DNA of 64,000 nucleotides, from positions 1 through 64,000 of the forward strand of contig NZ_VSRY01000159.1 in the NCBI RefSeq assembly GCF_008271805.1, written 5' to 3'. Positions 54,001 to 61,255 of the stretch are shown here, in pieces (within the stretch, counting starts at the first letter, position 1; each line of letters starts with the position of its first letter). This DNA comes from Streptomyces sp. TRM49041. GTDB taxonomy: Bacteria; Actinomycetota; Actinomycetes; Streptomycetales; Streptomycetaceae. The notes under the pieces were generated by a model that saw nothing but the letters and a program-made list of their open reading frames with translations, ran no database searches and was not told the DNA's origin. The position numbers were made by a program, and so were the translations under genes.

Positions 54001-54887
54001 TCCCGGAGCCCGCCGCCGTGGCGATCTTCGCGGGTGACCACGGGGTGCACGCCCAGGGCGTCACCGCCTGGCCGCAGGAGGTGACGGCCCAGATGGTCGC
54101 CAACTTCCTCGGCGGCGGCGCGGTCTGCAACGCGTTCGCCCACCAGGTCGGCGCGGAGGTCTGCGTCGTCGACGTCGGCGTCGCCGCCGAACTCCCGGCC
54201 ACGCCCGGCCTGCTGCCCCGCAAGGTGCGCCCCGGCACGGCCGACTTCACCGCGGGGCCCGCCCTCACCCACGAGGACGTCCTCTCCGCCATCGAGGTCG
54301 GCATCGAGACCGCCCGCGACCTGGTCGCCGCCGGCAACAAGGCCGTCCTCACCGGCGAGATGGGCATCGCGAACACCACCGCGTCGGCCGCGCTGATCTC
54401 CGTCTTCACGGGCGCGGACCCCGCCGAGGTCACCGGCCGCGGCACCGGTATCAACGACGAGATGCACGCCCGCAAGGTCGACGTCGTACGCCGGGCCCTC
54501 GACCTCCACAAGCCGGACCCGGCCGACCCGATCGGCGTCCTCGCGGCGATCGGCGGCCTGGAGCACGCCGCGATGGTCGGCTTCATCCTCGGCGGCGCGT
54601 CCCTGCGTACCCCCGTCATCCTCGACGGGGTCAGCGCGGGCGCGGCGGCCCTGGTCGCCCGGGCCATCGCACCCGAGTCCCTGGCGGCCTGCATCGCTGG
54701 CCACCGCAGCGCCGAGCCCGGCCATGTGGCCGCGCTCAACAAGCTGGGCCTCCGCCCCCTGGTCGACCTGGACCTCCGCCTCGGCGAGGGCACCGGCGCC
54801 CTGCTGGCCCTCCCCCTGGTGCAGAGCGCGGCCCGCGCCATGCACGAGGTGGCGACGTTCGACTCGGCCGGCGTCACCGAGAAGTAG
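51069..54887 (+). CDS. cobT: BluB-CobT fusion with long Pro/Ala/Gln-rich N-terminus
   Basis: 1272 residues. Residues 1 to about 695 are low-complexity, full of short AP/PEQ/PAQ repeats and one ETGAHETGAHEAG repeat. From about 700 to 913 a BluB nitroreductase domain (EREAILRVMRERRDIRNGF, then APSVGHSQPWDFVVIRSAE, LGVGWVSFFDE) makes 5,6-dimethylbenzimidazole from FMN. From about 930 to 1272 a CobT domain (GALGMLEIISAQL, AIFAGDHGVHAQGVTAWPQE, GEMGIANTTASAAL) has the catalytic Glu probably in RLGEGTGALLA. CobT attaches that base to phosphoribose. Fusion would pass the base directly. A six-codon mini-ORF (51052-51072) overlaps its ATG. Confidence 0.92.
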   Translation: MTDTGQVPGEGQPENAGMVEQPGMPAPGAYTFLDPSENTADDDDLLLMPGAQGAWTEPQPGVPTAPPVAVPMPQAAAQPGYDPFAQEAAVAYEPAVHETGAHETGAHEAGGRDSGSVDLGAVRFPQSAAGQAPQHARRPLHMGPPMPESTGGVVRSLADRGPAPMPVQGPPTTGPEYLDVPREEPASVRPAPQTAEVPPQGAEPWSQQSHESQQPQNPLAAPAETVVRDPAAPAQFVPVEGSVPTAPNLAPTPGSPEPAQAPEPAPRVPAPRDGATTEPQAPQAPEAGVDQAQQVQAAVQPTPPQGVPTPEQATVAPEPTPAPAQPTPAQPAPAQPTSAQPTPTPAQPTQAPEQAVPVPEQGAPAPAQATPAHGVPATEPTPQAPGQGVPAPEQGIPVPQAAAAEQTPTAPEQGAPAPEQAPAAEQVPAAPQQEAPGPERASGPEQVLPAQEPTVAPAPEPTTPEQMTQVPGQAAPAPAQGTTPEPVAPAAEPVAQARAVPVAGQPGPAPAQTTPAPEQAATPAQGTPVQEPAQPAAEPTEQAGHTADARPAEGPADGTGPAEAAPTDSAPTSAAPADQAQAGQAPVVAVPTAAAPDEQTAPAEQATAAAADATAPVDPAAGVAPADPAPAEQTTAEQAATEQAAADADPIAAAADPALAEQPPAGAEAAAAEAAALTAPAPAPEEAQPADGSDAGAPAPGYADDEREAILRVMRERRDIRNGFRSDPIPHEVLLRVLEAAHTAPSVGHSQPWDFVVIRSAETRRSMHELAQRQREAYANSLPKGRAKQFKELKIEAILDTPVNIVVTADPTRGGRHTLGRHTQPQMAPYSSALAVENLWLAARAEGLGVGWVSFFDEREMVRVLGLPDHLEVVAYLCVGYVDEFPDEPELMQAGWSKRRPLSWVVHEETYGRRALPGEEPHDLLQETVANIRPLDAKALGEAWERQKRMTKPAGALGMLEIISAQLSGLSRTCPPPVPEPAAVAIFAGDHGVHAQGVTAWPQEVTAQMVANFLGGGAVCNAFAHQVGAEVCVVDVGVAAELPATPGLLPRKVRPGTADFTAGPALTHEDVLSAIEVGIETARDLVAAGNKAVLTGEMGIANTTASAALISVFTGADPAEVTGRGTGINDEMHARKVDVVRRALDLHKPDPADPIGVLAAIGGLEHAAMVGFILGGASLRTPVILDGVSAGAAALVARAIAPESLAACIAGHRSAEPGHVAALNKLGLRPLVDLDLRLGEGTGALLALPLVQSAARAMHEVATFDSAGVTEK

Positions 54888-55086
54888 CCGCACCCGGGCG
54901 CCGGGTCGCCGTACGAGGCCGGTCCCGTTGTGGGCATGCGTTCCGTCTGGGCCGGAACGGGTGGACACAACGGGACCCGGCGGCGCGGCCCCGTATCGTG
55001 GTCGCAGCGCACGCCCCTCTCACCAGCCACTTCACCGCCGCAGTGGCTCCGCACACCGCACCACCCGCCGAGGAGACCACACCGCC

Positions 55087-56319
55087 ATGGTCGAAAACGC
55101 CGAGCAGCCCGCCTACCCCGTCGGTCTTCGCCTCTCCGGGCGCCGTGTCGTCGTCATCGGCGGCGGCCAGGTGGCTCAGCGCCGCCTCCCGGCGCTGATC
55201 GCCGCGGGCGCGGACGTCACGCTCGTCTCGCCGTCCGCCACCGCGTCCGTGGAGGCCATGGCGGAGGCCGGTGAGATCCGCTGGGAGCGCCGCAGGTACG
55301 AGGACGGCGACATCGCCGACGCCTGGTACGCGCTGATCGCGACCACCGACCCGGCCGCCAACGCCCGCGCCTCCGCCGAGGCCGAGCGGACCAAGACCTG
55401 GTGCGTACGCGCCGACGACGCCGAGGCGGCCACCGCCTGGACCCCGGCGACCGGCCGGATCGAAGGTGTCACCGTCGCGGTCCTCACGGGTAACGACCCG
55501 CGCCGCTCCGCCGCCGTCCGGGACGCGATCGTCGAGGGCCTGCGCGACGGCACCCTCGCGGCACCCCAGCACCGCGCCCGCGCCCCGTTCGTCGCCCTGG
55601 TGGGCGGCGGCCCCGGCGACCCGGACCTGATCACGGTCCGCGGCCGCCGCCTCCTCGCCGAGGCCGACGTGGTCATCGCCGACCGGCTGGGCCCGCGCGA
55701 CCTCCTGGACGAGCTGCCGCCGCACGTCGAGGTCATCGACGCGGCGAAGATCCCGTACGGCCGTTTCATGGCTCAGGAGGCGATCAACAACGCGCTGATC
55801 GAGCACGCCAAGCGGGGCAGGTCGGTGGTCCGCCTCAAGGGCGGCGACCCGTTCGTGTTCGGCCGCGGCATGGAGGAGGCCCAGGCGCTCGCCGAGGCGG
55901 GCATCGCCTGTACGGTCGTCCCCGGCATCTCCAGCTCCATCTCGGTGCCCGGAGCTGCCGGCATCCCGGTCACCCACCGCGGGGTCGCCCATGAGTTCAC
56001 GGTGGTCAGCGGCCATGTCGCCCCGGACGACCCACGGTCCCTGGTGGACTGGGCGTCCCTGGCGAAGCTCCGCGGCACACTGGTGATCCTCATGGGCGTG
56101 GACAAGATCGGGAAGATCGCCGAAGCCCTGATCGCACACGGCAAGGACCCGGCCACCCCGCTCGCCCTCGTCCAGGAGGGCACGACATCTGCCCAGCGCC
56201 GCGTGGACGCCACGCTCGCGACGGTCGCCGAGACGGTCAGGGCGCAGGACGTACGTCCCCCGGCGGTCATCGTGATCGGCGACGTGGTCGCCGAAGGCCC
56301 GGCCAAGCACCAGCGGTAA
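55087..56319 (+). CDS. cobA: Uroporphyrinogen-III C-methyltransferase / precorrin-2 dehydrogenase (CysG-type)
   Basis: 410 residues. The N-terminal part (about 1-150) is the NAD-dependent precorrin-2 dehydrogenase of CysG (RRVVVIGGGQVAQRRLPALI). The C-terminal part (about 165-405) is the SUMT domain: ALVGGGPGDPDLITVRGRRL, VVRLKGGDPFVFGRGMEEA and VVPGISSSISVPGAAGIPV. It is shorter than E. coli CysG (457), mainly in the dehydrogenase/chelatase part, so ferrochelatase activity is doubtful. Starts 200 bases after the BluB-CobT gene. Confidence 0.9.
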   Translation: MVENAEQPAYPVGLRLSGRRVVVIGGGQVAQRRLPALIAAGADVTLVSPSATASVEAMAEAGEIRWERRRYEDGDIADAWYALIATTDPAANARASAEAERTKTWCVRADDAEAATAWTPATGRIEGVTVAVLTGNDPRRSAAVRDAIVEGLRDGTLAAPQHRARAPFVALVGGGPGDPDLITVRGRRLLAEADVVIADRLGPRDLLDELPPHVEVIDAAKIPYGRFMAQEAINNALIEHAKRGRSVVRLKGGDPFVFGRGMEEAQALAEAGIACTVVPGISSSISVPGAAGIPVTHRGVAHEFTVVSGHVAPDDPRSLVDWASLAKLRGTLVILMGVDKIGKIAEALIAHGKDPATPLALVQEGTTSAQRRVDATLATVAETVRAQDVRPPAVIVIGDVVAEGPAKHQR

Positions 56320-56389
56320 GCCCCTCCCGCCGACTCACGCCCACCCGGCGGCCGTTGGCACCCCACCTTCGACAAGGCAGTATCACCTC

Positions 56390-57208
56390 GTGGCCGAACT
56401 CATCACCGTCGACGACCCCGACGACCCCCGCCTGCGCGACTACACGGGCCTGACCGATGTCGAGCTGCGCCGACGGCGCGAGCCGGAGGAGGGCCTGTTC
56501 ATCGCCGAGGGGGAGAAGGTCATCCGCCGCGCACGGCAGGCCGGGTACGAGATGCGGTCGATGCTGCTCTCGGCGAAGTGGGTGGACGTCATGCGGGACG
56601 TCATCGACGAGGTCCCCGCGCCCGTGTACGCGGTGCACCCGGACCTCGCCCAGCGGGTCACCGGCTACCACGTGCACCGGGGCGCGCTGGCGTCCATGCA
56701 GCGCAAGCCGCTGCCCACGGCGGCGGAGCTGCTCACGAGGGCCCGCCGCGTGGCGGTCATGGAGTCGGTCAACGACCACACCAACATCGGCGCCGTCTTC
56801 CGCAGCGCGGCGGCGCTCGGCATGGACGCGGTCCTGCTCTCCCCGGACTGCGCGGACCCGCTGTACCGGCGCTCGGTGAAGGTGTCGATGGGCGCGGTCT
56901 TCTCGGTCCCGTACGCCCGTCTCGACACCTGGCCACGCGGCCTGGAGGCCGTACGGGAGGCGCGGTGCACGCTGCTGGCGCTGACACCCGACGAGAAGGC
57001 GACCGCGATCGACGAGGTCGCCCCGCACCGCCTGGACCGGGTCGCCCTGATGCTGGGCGCGGAGGGCGCCGGTCTGTCGGCACAGGCGCTGCGGGCGGCC
57101 GACGCGTGGGTGCGCATCCCGATGGCGCACGGCGTGGACTCGCTCAACGTGGGCGCGGCGGCCGCGGTGGCCTTCTACGCCGTGACGGCCGGGCGCCCTC
57201 AGCCCTGA
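56390..57208 (+). CDS. TrmH-family (SPOUT) RNA methyltransferase
   Basis: 272 residues. The N-terminal substrate domain (EEGLFIAEGEKVIRRARQAG) is followed by a SpoU knot domain with ESVNDHTNIGAVFRSAAAL, VALMLGAEGAGLSAQ and RIPMAHGVDSLNVGAAAAV. The motif-1 Asn and Arg and the motif-3 Asn are intact. It methylates a ribose 2'-OH in tRNA or rRNA. It is unlike the TrmH-type protein at 5362 outside the motifs. Its 3' end overlaps the minus-strand kinase gene by ten bases. Confidence 0.9.
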   Translation: MAELITVDDPDDPRLRDYTGLTDVELRRRREPEEGLFIAEGEKVIRRARQAGYEMRSMLLSAKWVDVMRDVIDEVPAPVYAVHPDLAQRVTGYHVHRGALASMQRKPLPTAAELLTRARRVAVMESVNDHTNIGAVFRSAAALGMDAVLLSPDCADPLYRRSVKVSMGAVFSVPYARLDTWPRGLEAVREARCTLLALTPDEKATAIDEVAPHRLDRVALMLGAEGAGLSAQALRAADAWVRIPMAHGVDSLNVGAAAAVAFYAVTAGRPQP

Positions 57209-58512
57209 AGGGTCTGAGCCCCGGCGATACCGAGCAGCACGATCAGCGTCACGACGACGAAGACGAACAGCCGCTGCCGCAGCAGCCGCGGGTTCGCGGG
57301 CCTGCGGAGGCCCGACGACGTGCCCGTCCCGGTCCCGGTACCCGCCCCGGTCCGCCGGGGCCCCGTACGCGGCCCGGTACGCGGCCCGGTGCGCGGACCC
57401 GGGTGCGAGGGGTGCGACGCGTGCCGCCGGTCCCGTGAGCCACCGGTCCGGGGAGACGAGACGTGCGCGGCCTGCGGACCCGGGGCGTGCGGCGCGGGCG
57501 TCCGCTGCGTACGCCGCTGCTGGGTGGTCCGCTCGGTGTACCTCTCCGTCGGCCGCAGCGGTGCCCGCTCGTGCCCGCCTGCGCCGTGCTGACCGGCGCC
57601 CCGCTCCGCCCGCGCCAGCCGCTCGGCGGCCCGCTCGGGTCGCGGGGCGGGGGCCCACCCGTCCGCGGGCGGCTGCCCCAGGCCGAGCCCCTGGGCCTCG
57701 CGGGCGGCGATCTCCTTGAGCCGCAGGGAGAGCTGCAGAGTGCTGGGACGATCCTCCGGCTCCTTGGCGAGACAGGCCCGCACCAGCGGTGCGAGCGCGT
57801 CCGGCACGCCCTGCAGCTGGGGCTCCTCGTGGACGACGCGGTACAGCATCACCTCGGAGCTGCCGTGCCCGAACGGCGAGTCGCCCATCGCCGCGTACGC
57901 GAGGGTCGCGCCGAGCGCGAAGACGTCCGTCGCGGGGGTGACGGCGGCGCCGCGCACCTGCTCGGGCGCGAGGAAGCCGGGGGAGCCCACCGCCGTACCG
58001 ACGTGGGTGAGGGTGGAGGCGCCGGTAGCCCAGGCGATTCCGAAATCGATGATCCTGGGCCCCTTGGGGGACAGCAGGATGTTCGACGGCTTCAGATCCC
58101 GGTGCACGACCCCCGCCTCGTGGACGGCGACGAGCCCCTCGGACAGCGCGGCCCCGATCGCCGCGACGTCGGCCGCCGACAGCGGCCCCTCCTCGGCGAT
58201 CTTGTCGTGCAGCGAGGGCCCGGGCACGTACTGCGTGGCGAACCACGGCCGGTCCGCCTCCAGATCGGCGGCGACGAGCCGCGCCGTGCATCCGCCGCGG
58301 ATCCGCCGCGCGGCGGACACCTCGCGCGCGAAGCGCGAACGGAACTCCTGGTCCTCGGCCAGATCCGGCCGGATCACCTTCAGGGCCACCCGCTGGCCGC
58401 GCCGGTCGGAGCCCAGGTAGACGACTCCCATACCGCCCGCGCCGAGCCGCCGGTGCAGCCTGAACGAGCCGACGACACGCGGGTCCTCGCGCCGGAGCCG
58501 CATCATCGCCAT
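57199..58512 (-). CDS. Membrane-anchored Ser/Thr protein kinase
   Basis: 437 residues. Complete Hanks-type kinase domain at about 15-270: P-loop LGAGGMGVVYLG, Lys in VALKVIRPD, catalytic loop VHRDLKPSNILLS, DFG in IIDFGIAWA and GSPGFLAPEQVRG. A basic Pro/Thr/Arg-rich linker with GPRT and GT repeats leads to one C-terminal membrane helix (about 412-432, FVFVVVTLIVLLGIAGA). Only four residues follow it, so there is no external sensor domain. Targets unknown. Overlaps the convergent methyltransferase gene. Confidence 0.92.
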   Translation of the reverse strand: MAMMRLRREDPRVVGSFRLHRRLGAGGMGVVYLGSDRRGQRVALKVIRPDLAEDQEFRSRFAREVSAARRIRGGCTARLVAADLEADRPWFATQYVPGPSLHDKIAEEGPLSAADVAAIGAALSEGLVAVHEAGVVHRDLKPSNILLSPKGPRIIDFGIAWATGASTLTHVGTAVGSPGFLAPEQVRGAAVTPATDVFALGATLAYAAMGDSPFGHGSSEVMLYRVVHEEPQLQGVPDALAPLVRACLAKEPEDRPSTLQLSLRLKEIAAREAQGLGLGQPPADGWAPAPRPERAAERLARAERGAGQHGAGGHERAPLRPTERYTERTTQQRRTQRTPAPHAPGPQAAHVSSPRTGGSRDRRHASHPSHPGPRTGPRTGPRTGPRRTGAGTGTGTGTSSGLRRPANPRLLRQRLFVFVVVTLIVLLGIAGAQTLQG

Positions 58513-59136
58513 GTCCGTCCCCTACCTGCCGTGGGGAGCGCCCCCACCCCGCTGCCGCGGTCCATTTGACGTCGCCCAGCTTACGTACCCGGGCCCGGGT
58601 GCGCTCATAGGCCGCGCCCTCAGGTCCCGATCGATTGTCAGTGCTGGGACCCGCACCTGAGGCTGACTCAGGGGAGCCCCGCGCCAAGGCGCGTGATCCG
58701 GACGGATGATCAAGCCCCTTCAGAGCAAGGGGGATTGACGCCCGCGACCGCTACGGCCCTGCCACGGCACGCACCTGACGGCCCGCGCCCCGCCGCCCGG
58801 GGCGGCGGGGGACACGGGGGAGACGGGGGAGCCCGCACCCGGGACCTCGACGTGAGCGATGTCACCTGGTGCGGGCCGCGCACCACCTCACCCGCCACCA
58901 CGTCCCCACCCGTCCTCCCGCGTCCCCTCCGGGAAGACCCTCAGCGTGGGGCCGGCGTCTCCAACCAGGGGAGTACACGGCCGGGTGGGGCCTCCTCCTG
59001 GAGGAGGCCCGGCAATCGGTACGCGGGCATGACGCCCGGGCTGTCCGGTCTCCCTAGTGTTGAAGTCAAGCGGCGGGTGCAGCACTCGTCCCCCGAGGTC
59101 CGACACCCGCCGCCGCAGACAGACGGGAGAGGAGCC
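58513..59136. other. 620-base region with hairpins and no recognised gene
   Basis: No frame here has both a good start and coding-like composition. The region holds three inverted repeats: 58788-58797/58801-58810 (10 bp, 3-base loop), 58831-58839/58868-58876 (9 bp with an inner stem) and 58988-58998/59000-59010 (11 bp, almost no loop). The left end should hold the kinase promoter and the right end that of the 69-residue protein. Confidence 0.4.
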
Positions 59137-59346
59137 ATGGCGGACACGGCACCGCGGACGATGATCCGCACGCAGGGACGGAAGGCGTCGTTCGCCTCGT
59201 TCGGCGGCCGTCCGACGGGCCGACGCCATCCGCTGGTGGCGACGGCGATGGTTCTTCCTCTGGCCACCCTGCTGGTCGTCGTCTTCGGCGGCTGGGACGC
59301 GGTGGTGACACAGGCGTCGTCCGTGGGCGTGATGCTGGGGCGCTGA
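59137..59346 (+). CDS. Small single-pass membrane protein of unknown function
   Basis: 69 residues. A basic, polar N-terminus (RTMIRTQGRKASFASFGGRP) is followed by one hydrophobic helix (about 34-52, VATAMVLPLATLLVVVFGGW) and a short tail. GGAGAGGAG precedes the ATG. No known domain. Coding status rests on the ribosome-binding site, codon use and the plausible membrane topology. Confidence 0.65.
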   Translation: MADTAPRTMIRTQGRKASFASFGGRPTGRRHPLVATAMVLPLATLLVVVFGGWDAVVTQASSVGVMLGR

Positions 59347-59427
59347 GCGGGCGCCCCGGGCCCGGGAGAGCGGCCCGGGCCGGGGACATCCGGCCAACCC
59401 CGTGGGGACGGGGGTGCGGCGGACGGC

Positions 59428-59467
59428 AGTGGCGGTCGGCCAGCTGGGGAGCTGGCCGACCGCCACT
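59428..59467. terminator. Perfect 18-bp hairpin between the small membrane gene and the tRNA operon
   Basis: Arms 59428-59445 and 59450-59467 are exact complements with a GGGG loop. It lies between converging transcription units and probably stops both. Confidence 0.65.
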
Positions 59468-59498
59468 TCATCGCGCCCGGGAACCGTCGGCGTACGAC

Positions 59499-59532
59499 AG
59501 AGCCCCCGTCCGCGATGGCGGACAGGGGCTCT
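59499..59532 (-). terminator. Hairpin terminator at the end of the tRNA operon
   Basis: Arms 59499-59513 and 59518-59532 pair over 14 of 15 positions with a GATG loop (plus-strand reading), directly after the last tRNA-Val on the minus strand. Confidence 0.6.
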
Positions 59533-59539
59533 TGAACTG

Positions 59540-59611
59540 TGGACGATACTGGGATTGAACCAGTGACCTCTTCCGTGTCAGGGAAGCGCTCTCCCGCTGA
59601 GCTAATCGTCC
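59540..59611 (-). tRNA. tRNA-Val (anticodon GAC), third copy in transcription order
   Basis: 72 bases with a full cloverleaf: acceptor GGACGAT/ATCGTCC, D stem GCTC/GAGC, anticodon stem CTTCC/GGAAG around CTGACAC, T stem ACTGG/CCAGT with TTCAATC. Discriminator A73. The 3' CCA is not encoded. Confidence 0.95.
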
Positions 59612-59659
59612 TCGGGACCACGGAGTCGTGACAGAAGGTACGGAACCGTGGGCACTGCG

Positions 59660-59731
59660 TGCGCGATACTGGGATTGAACCAGTGACCTCTTCCGTGTCA
59701 GGGAAGCGCTCTCCCGCTGAGCTAATCGCGC
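59660..59731 (-). tRNA. tRNA-Val (anticodon GAC), second copy, variant acceptor stem
   Basis: 72 bases, identical to the flanking copies except in the acceptor, which is GCGCGAT/ATCGCGC. Two base pairs (positions 2-71 and 3-70) differ from the other copies with both sides changed, so pairing is kept. Discriminator A73; CCA not encoded. Confidence 0.95.
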
Positions 59732-59759
59732 AGGAAACCGCTGCTACCAGCGGTTTCAG

Positions 59760-59831
59760 TGGACGATACTGGGATTGAACCAGTGACCTCTTCCGTGTCA
59801 GGGAAGCGCTCTCCCGCTGAGCTAATCGTCC
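59760..59831 (-). tRNA. tRNA-Val (anticodon GAC), first copy
   Basis: 72 bases, the same sequence as the copy at 59540-59611, with acceptor GGACGAT/ATCGTCC and anticodon loop CTGACAC. CCA not encoded. It is only four bases from tRNA-Cys. Confidence 0.95.
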
Positions 59832-59835
59832 TTGG

Positions 59836-59906
59836 AGGTGGAGACGGGATTTGAACCCGTGTAGACGGCTTTGCAGGCCGTTGCCTCGCCTCTCGGCCAC
59901 TCCACC
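59836..59906 (-). tRNA. tRNA-Cys (anticodon GCA)
   Basis: 71 bases. Acceptor GGTGGAG/CTCCACC, anticodon stem ACGGC/GCCGT around CTGCAAA, T stem ACGGG/CCCGT. Discriminator U73, as expected for Cys identity. Confidence 0.95.
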
Positions 59907-59943
59907 CGGAGCGCAGGGGGTCTCGGGAAGATCCCCCACATCG

Positions 59944-60016
59944 AGCGGACGACGAGATTCGAACTCGCGACCCTCACCTTGGCAAGGTGATGCTCTACCA
60001 ACTGAGCCACGTCCGC
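59944..60016 (-). tRNA. tRNA-Gly (anticodon GCC)
   Basis: 73 bases. Acceptor GCGGACG/CGTCCGC, anticodon loop TTGCCAA, T loop TTCGAAT. Discriminator U73. First gene of the tRNA operon. Confidence 0.95.
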
Positions 60017-60058
60017 CTGTCTTTTCCGGTCCGCTTCCGCGTCCCGGCGACGTGTTGA

Positions 60059-60086
60059 ACTCTAGCGGATTCCCGGGCCAGTACAA
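60059..60086 (-). promoter_or_regulatory. Promoter of the tRNA operon
   Basis: On the minus strand TTGTAC (60086-60081) and TAGAGT (60064-60059) are 16 bases apart, about 40 bases before tRNA-Gly. A/T-rich bases just upstream of the -35 are notable in this GC-rich DNA. Confidence 0.6.
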
Positions 60087-60182
60087 AAACGCGTTTGCCC
60101 AGCGTGCTGCGCCACCGCCCAGCGGGCCCCCGCTCTGACCTCGGCCCATGGCGCCCGATCGGCCCCGGCGCGGCCCCCGTCC

Positions 60183-60188
60183 TACACT
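60183..60188 (+). promoter_or_regulatory. -10 box TACACT giving a probable leaderless pabB mRNA
   Basis: TACACT is seven bases before the GTG at 60196, with no ribosome-binding site between. This is the usual signature of a leaderless Streptomyces transcript. Confidence 0.45.
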
Positions 60189-60195
60189 CGCATCC

Positions 60196-61254
60196 GTGCA
60201 CGACCTCGCTCCTCTGGCCCGCTTCGGCGGCCTCGTCGCAACCGATCTGCGGGACGTCACCAGTGATCCGGAGGCCCTCGAATCCTCCGGCTTCTGGGCC
60301 GTCGCCGCCGACTTCGAAGGCCGCCTCACCTGCGCCCGCTTCGGTGACGTCCGCCCCGAACCGGTGCCCGCGCCCGTATCCGGCCGGTGGCGCGGGCCCG
60401 CGGCGGACGACTGGACCTCGTCGCTCGACCGCGACGCGTACATCGCGGGCGTACGCCGTATCCGCGAGCACATCGCGGCCGGCGAGGTCTACCAGGCGAA
60501 CCTCTGCCGCGTCCTGTCCGCACCCCTCCCGCCGGGTACGGCGGCCACCGCCGACGTGGACGCCCTCACCGCGCTCCTCGCCCGGGGCAACCCCGCCCCC
60601 TACGCAGGAACGATTCGGCTGCCCGCGCACGGCGTGGAGATAGCCACCGCGTCCCCGGAGCTCTATCTGCGGCGCGACGACCGCACCGTCGAGTCCGGCC
60701 CCATCAAGGGCACCGGCAGGACCGCCGACGACCTGCTGGAGAAGGACCACGCCGAGAACGTGATGATCGTGGACCTGGTCCGCAACGACCTCGGCCGCGT
60801 CTGCGCCACCGGCACCGTGACCGTCCCACGGCTCTGCGCGGTCGAGCCCCACCCCGGTCTCGTCCACCTCGTCTCCACCGTCCGCGGCGAGCTCGCCCCC
60901 GGCCAGGGCTGGCCGGGACTCCTCGACGCGACCTTCCCGCCGGGCTCCGTGACCGGTGCGCCCAAGTCCAGCGCCATGCGGATCATCGACGCCCTGGAGA
61001 CCGCGCCCCGCGGTCCGTACTGCGGCGGCATCGGCTGGGTCGACGCCGACCGCCGCACCGGGGAGCTGGCCGTCGGCATACGCACCTTCTGGATCGACCG
61101 ACGCGAGCCGGAGGGCCTCCTCCGCTTCGGCACCGGCGCCGGCATCACCTGGGGCTCCGACCCAGAGCGCGAGTGGCGGGAAACCGAGCTCAAGGCGGCG
61201 CGGCTCCTCGCGGTAGCGTCAGGCGTGCACGAGGCGATCGGAAGGACCATCTGA
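60196..61254 (+). CDS. pabB: Aminodeoxychorismate synthase component I (chorismate-binding enzyme)
   Basis: 352 residues. The chorismate-binding core is complete: AGEVYQANLCRVLSAPLP, ATASPELYLRRDDRTVES, GPIKGTGRTADDLL, VMIVDLVRNDLGRVC, PPGSVTGAPKSSAM and FGTGAGITWGSDPEREW. PIKGT (rather than the anthranilate-synthase form) and the pabC neighbour support 4-amino-4-deoxychorismate formation for folate. The N-terminal domain is short. No pabA is adjacent, so ammonia or a distant glutaminase supplies the amine. GTG 60196 is chosen from the leaderless -10. Confidence 0.9.
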   Translation: MHDLAPLARFGGLVATDLRDVTSDPEALESSGFWAVAADFEGRLTCARFGDVRPEPVPAPVSGRWRGPAADDWTSSLDRDAYIAGVRRIREHIAAGEVYQANLCRVLSAPLPPGTAATADVDALTALLARGNPAPYAGTIRLPAHGVEIATASPELYLRRDDRTVESGPIKGTGRTADDLLEKDHAENVMIVDLVRNDLGRVCATGTVTVPRLCAVEPHPGLVHLVSTVRGELAPGQGWPGLLDATFPPGSVTGAPKSSAMRIIDALETAPRGPYCGGIGWVDADRRTGELAVGIRTFWIDRREPEGLLRFGTGAGITWGSDPEREWRETELKAARLLAVASGVHEAIGRTI

Positions 61255-61255
61255 G

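Noticed and set aside
51702..54968. A 1088-residue antisense frame over the BluB-CobT gene
   Set aside because: Simple-sequence Arg/Gly/Leu composition mirrors the Pro/Ala/Gln repeats on the other strand; no recognisable domain.
58821..58876. tRNA-like 3' half on the minus strand near GGTCCCGGGTGCGGGC
   Set aside because: A T-arm-like stretch is present, but the T loop is wrong and no acceptor or anticodon arm can be built around it.
59540..60016. tRNA cluster considered as an integration site for a mobile element
   Set aside because: No integrase, excisionase or duplicated tRNA 3' end is visible on either side; the repeated tRNA-Val genes are complete.
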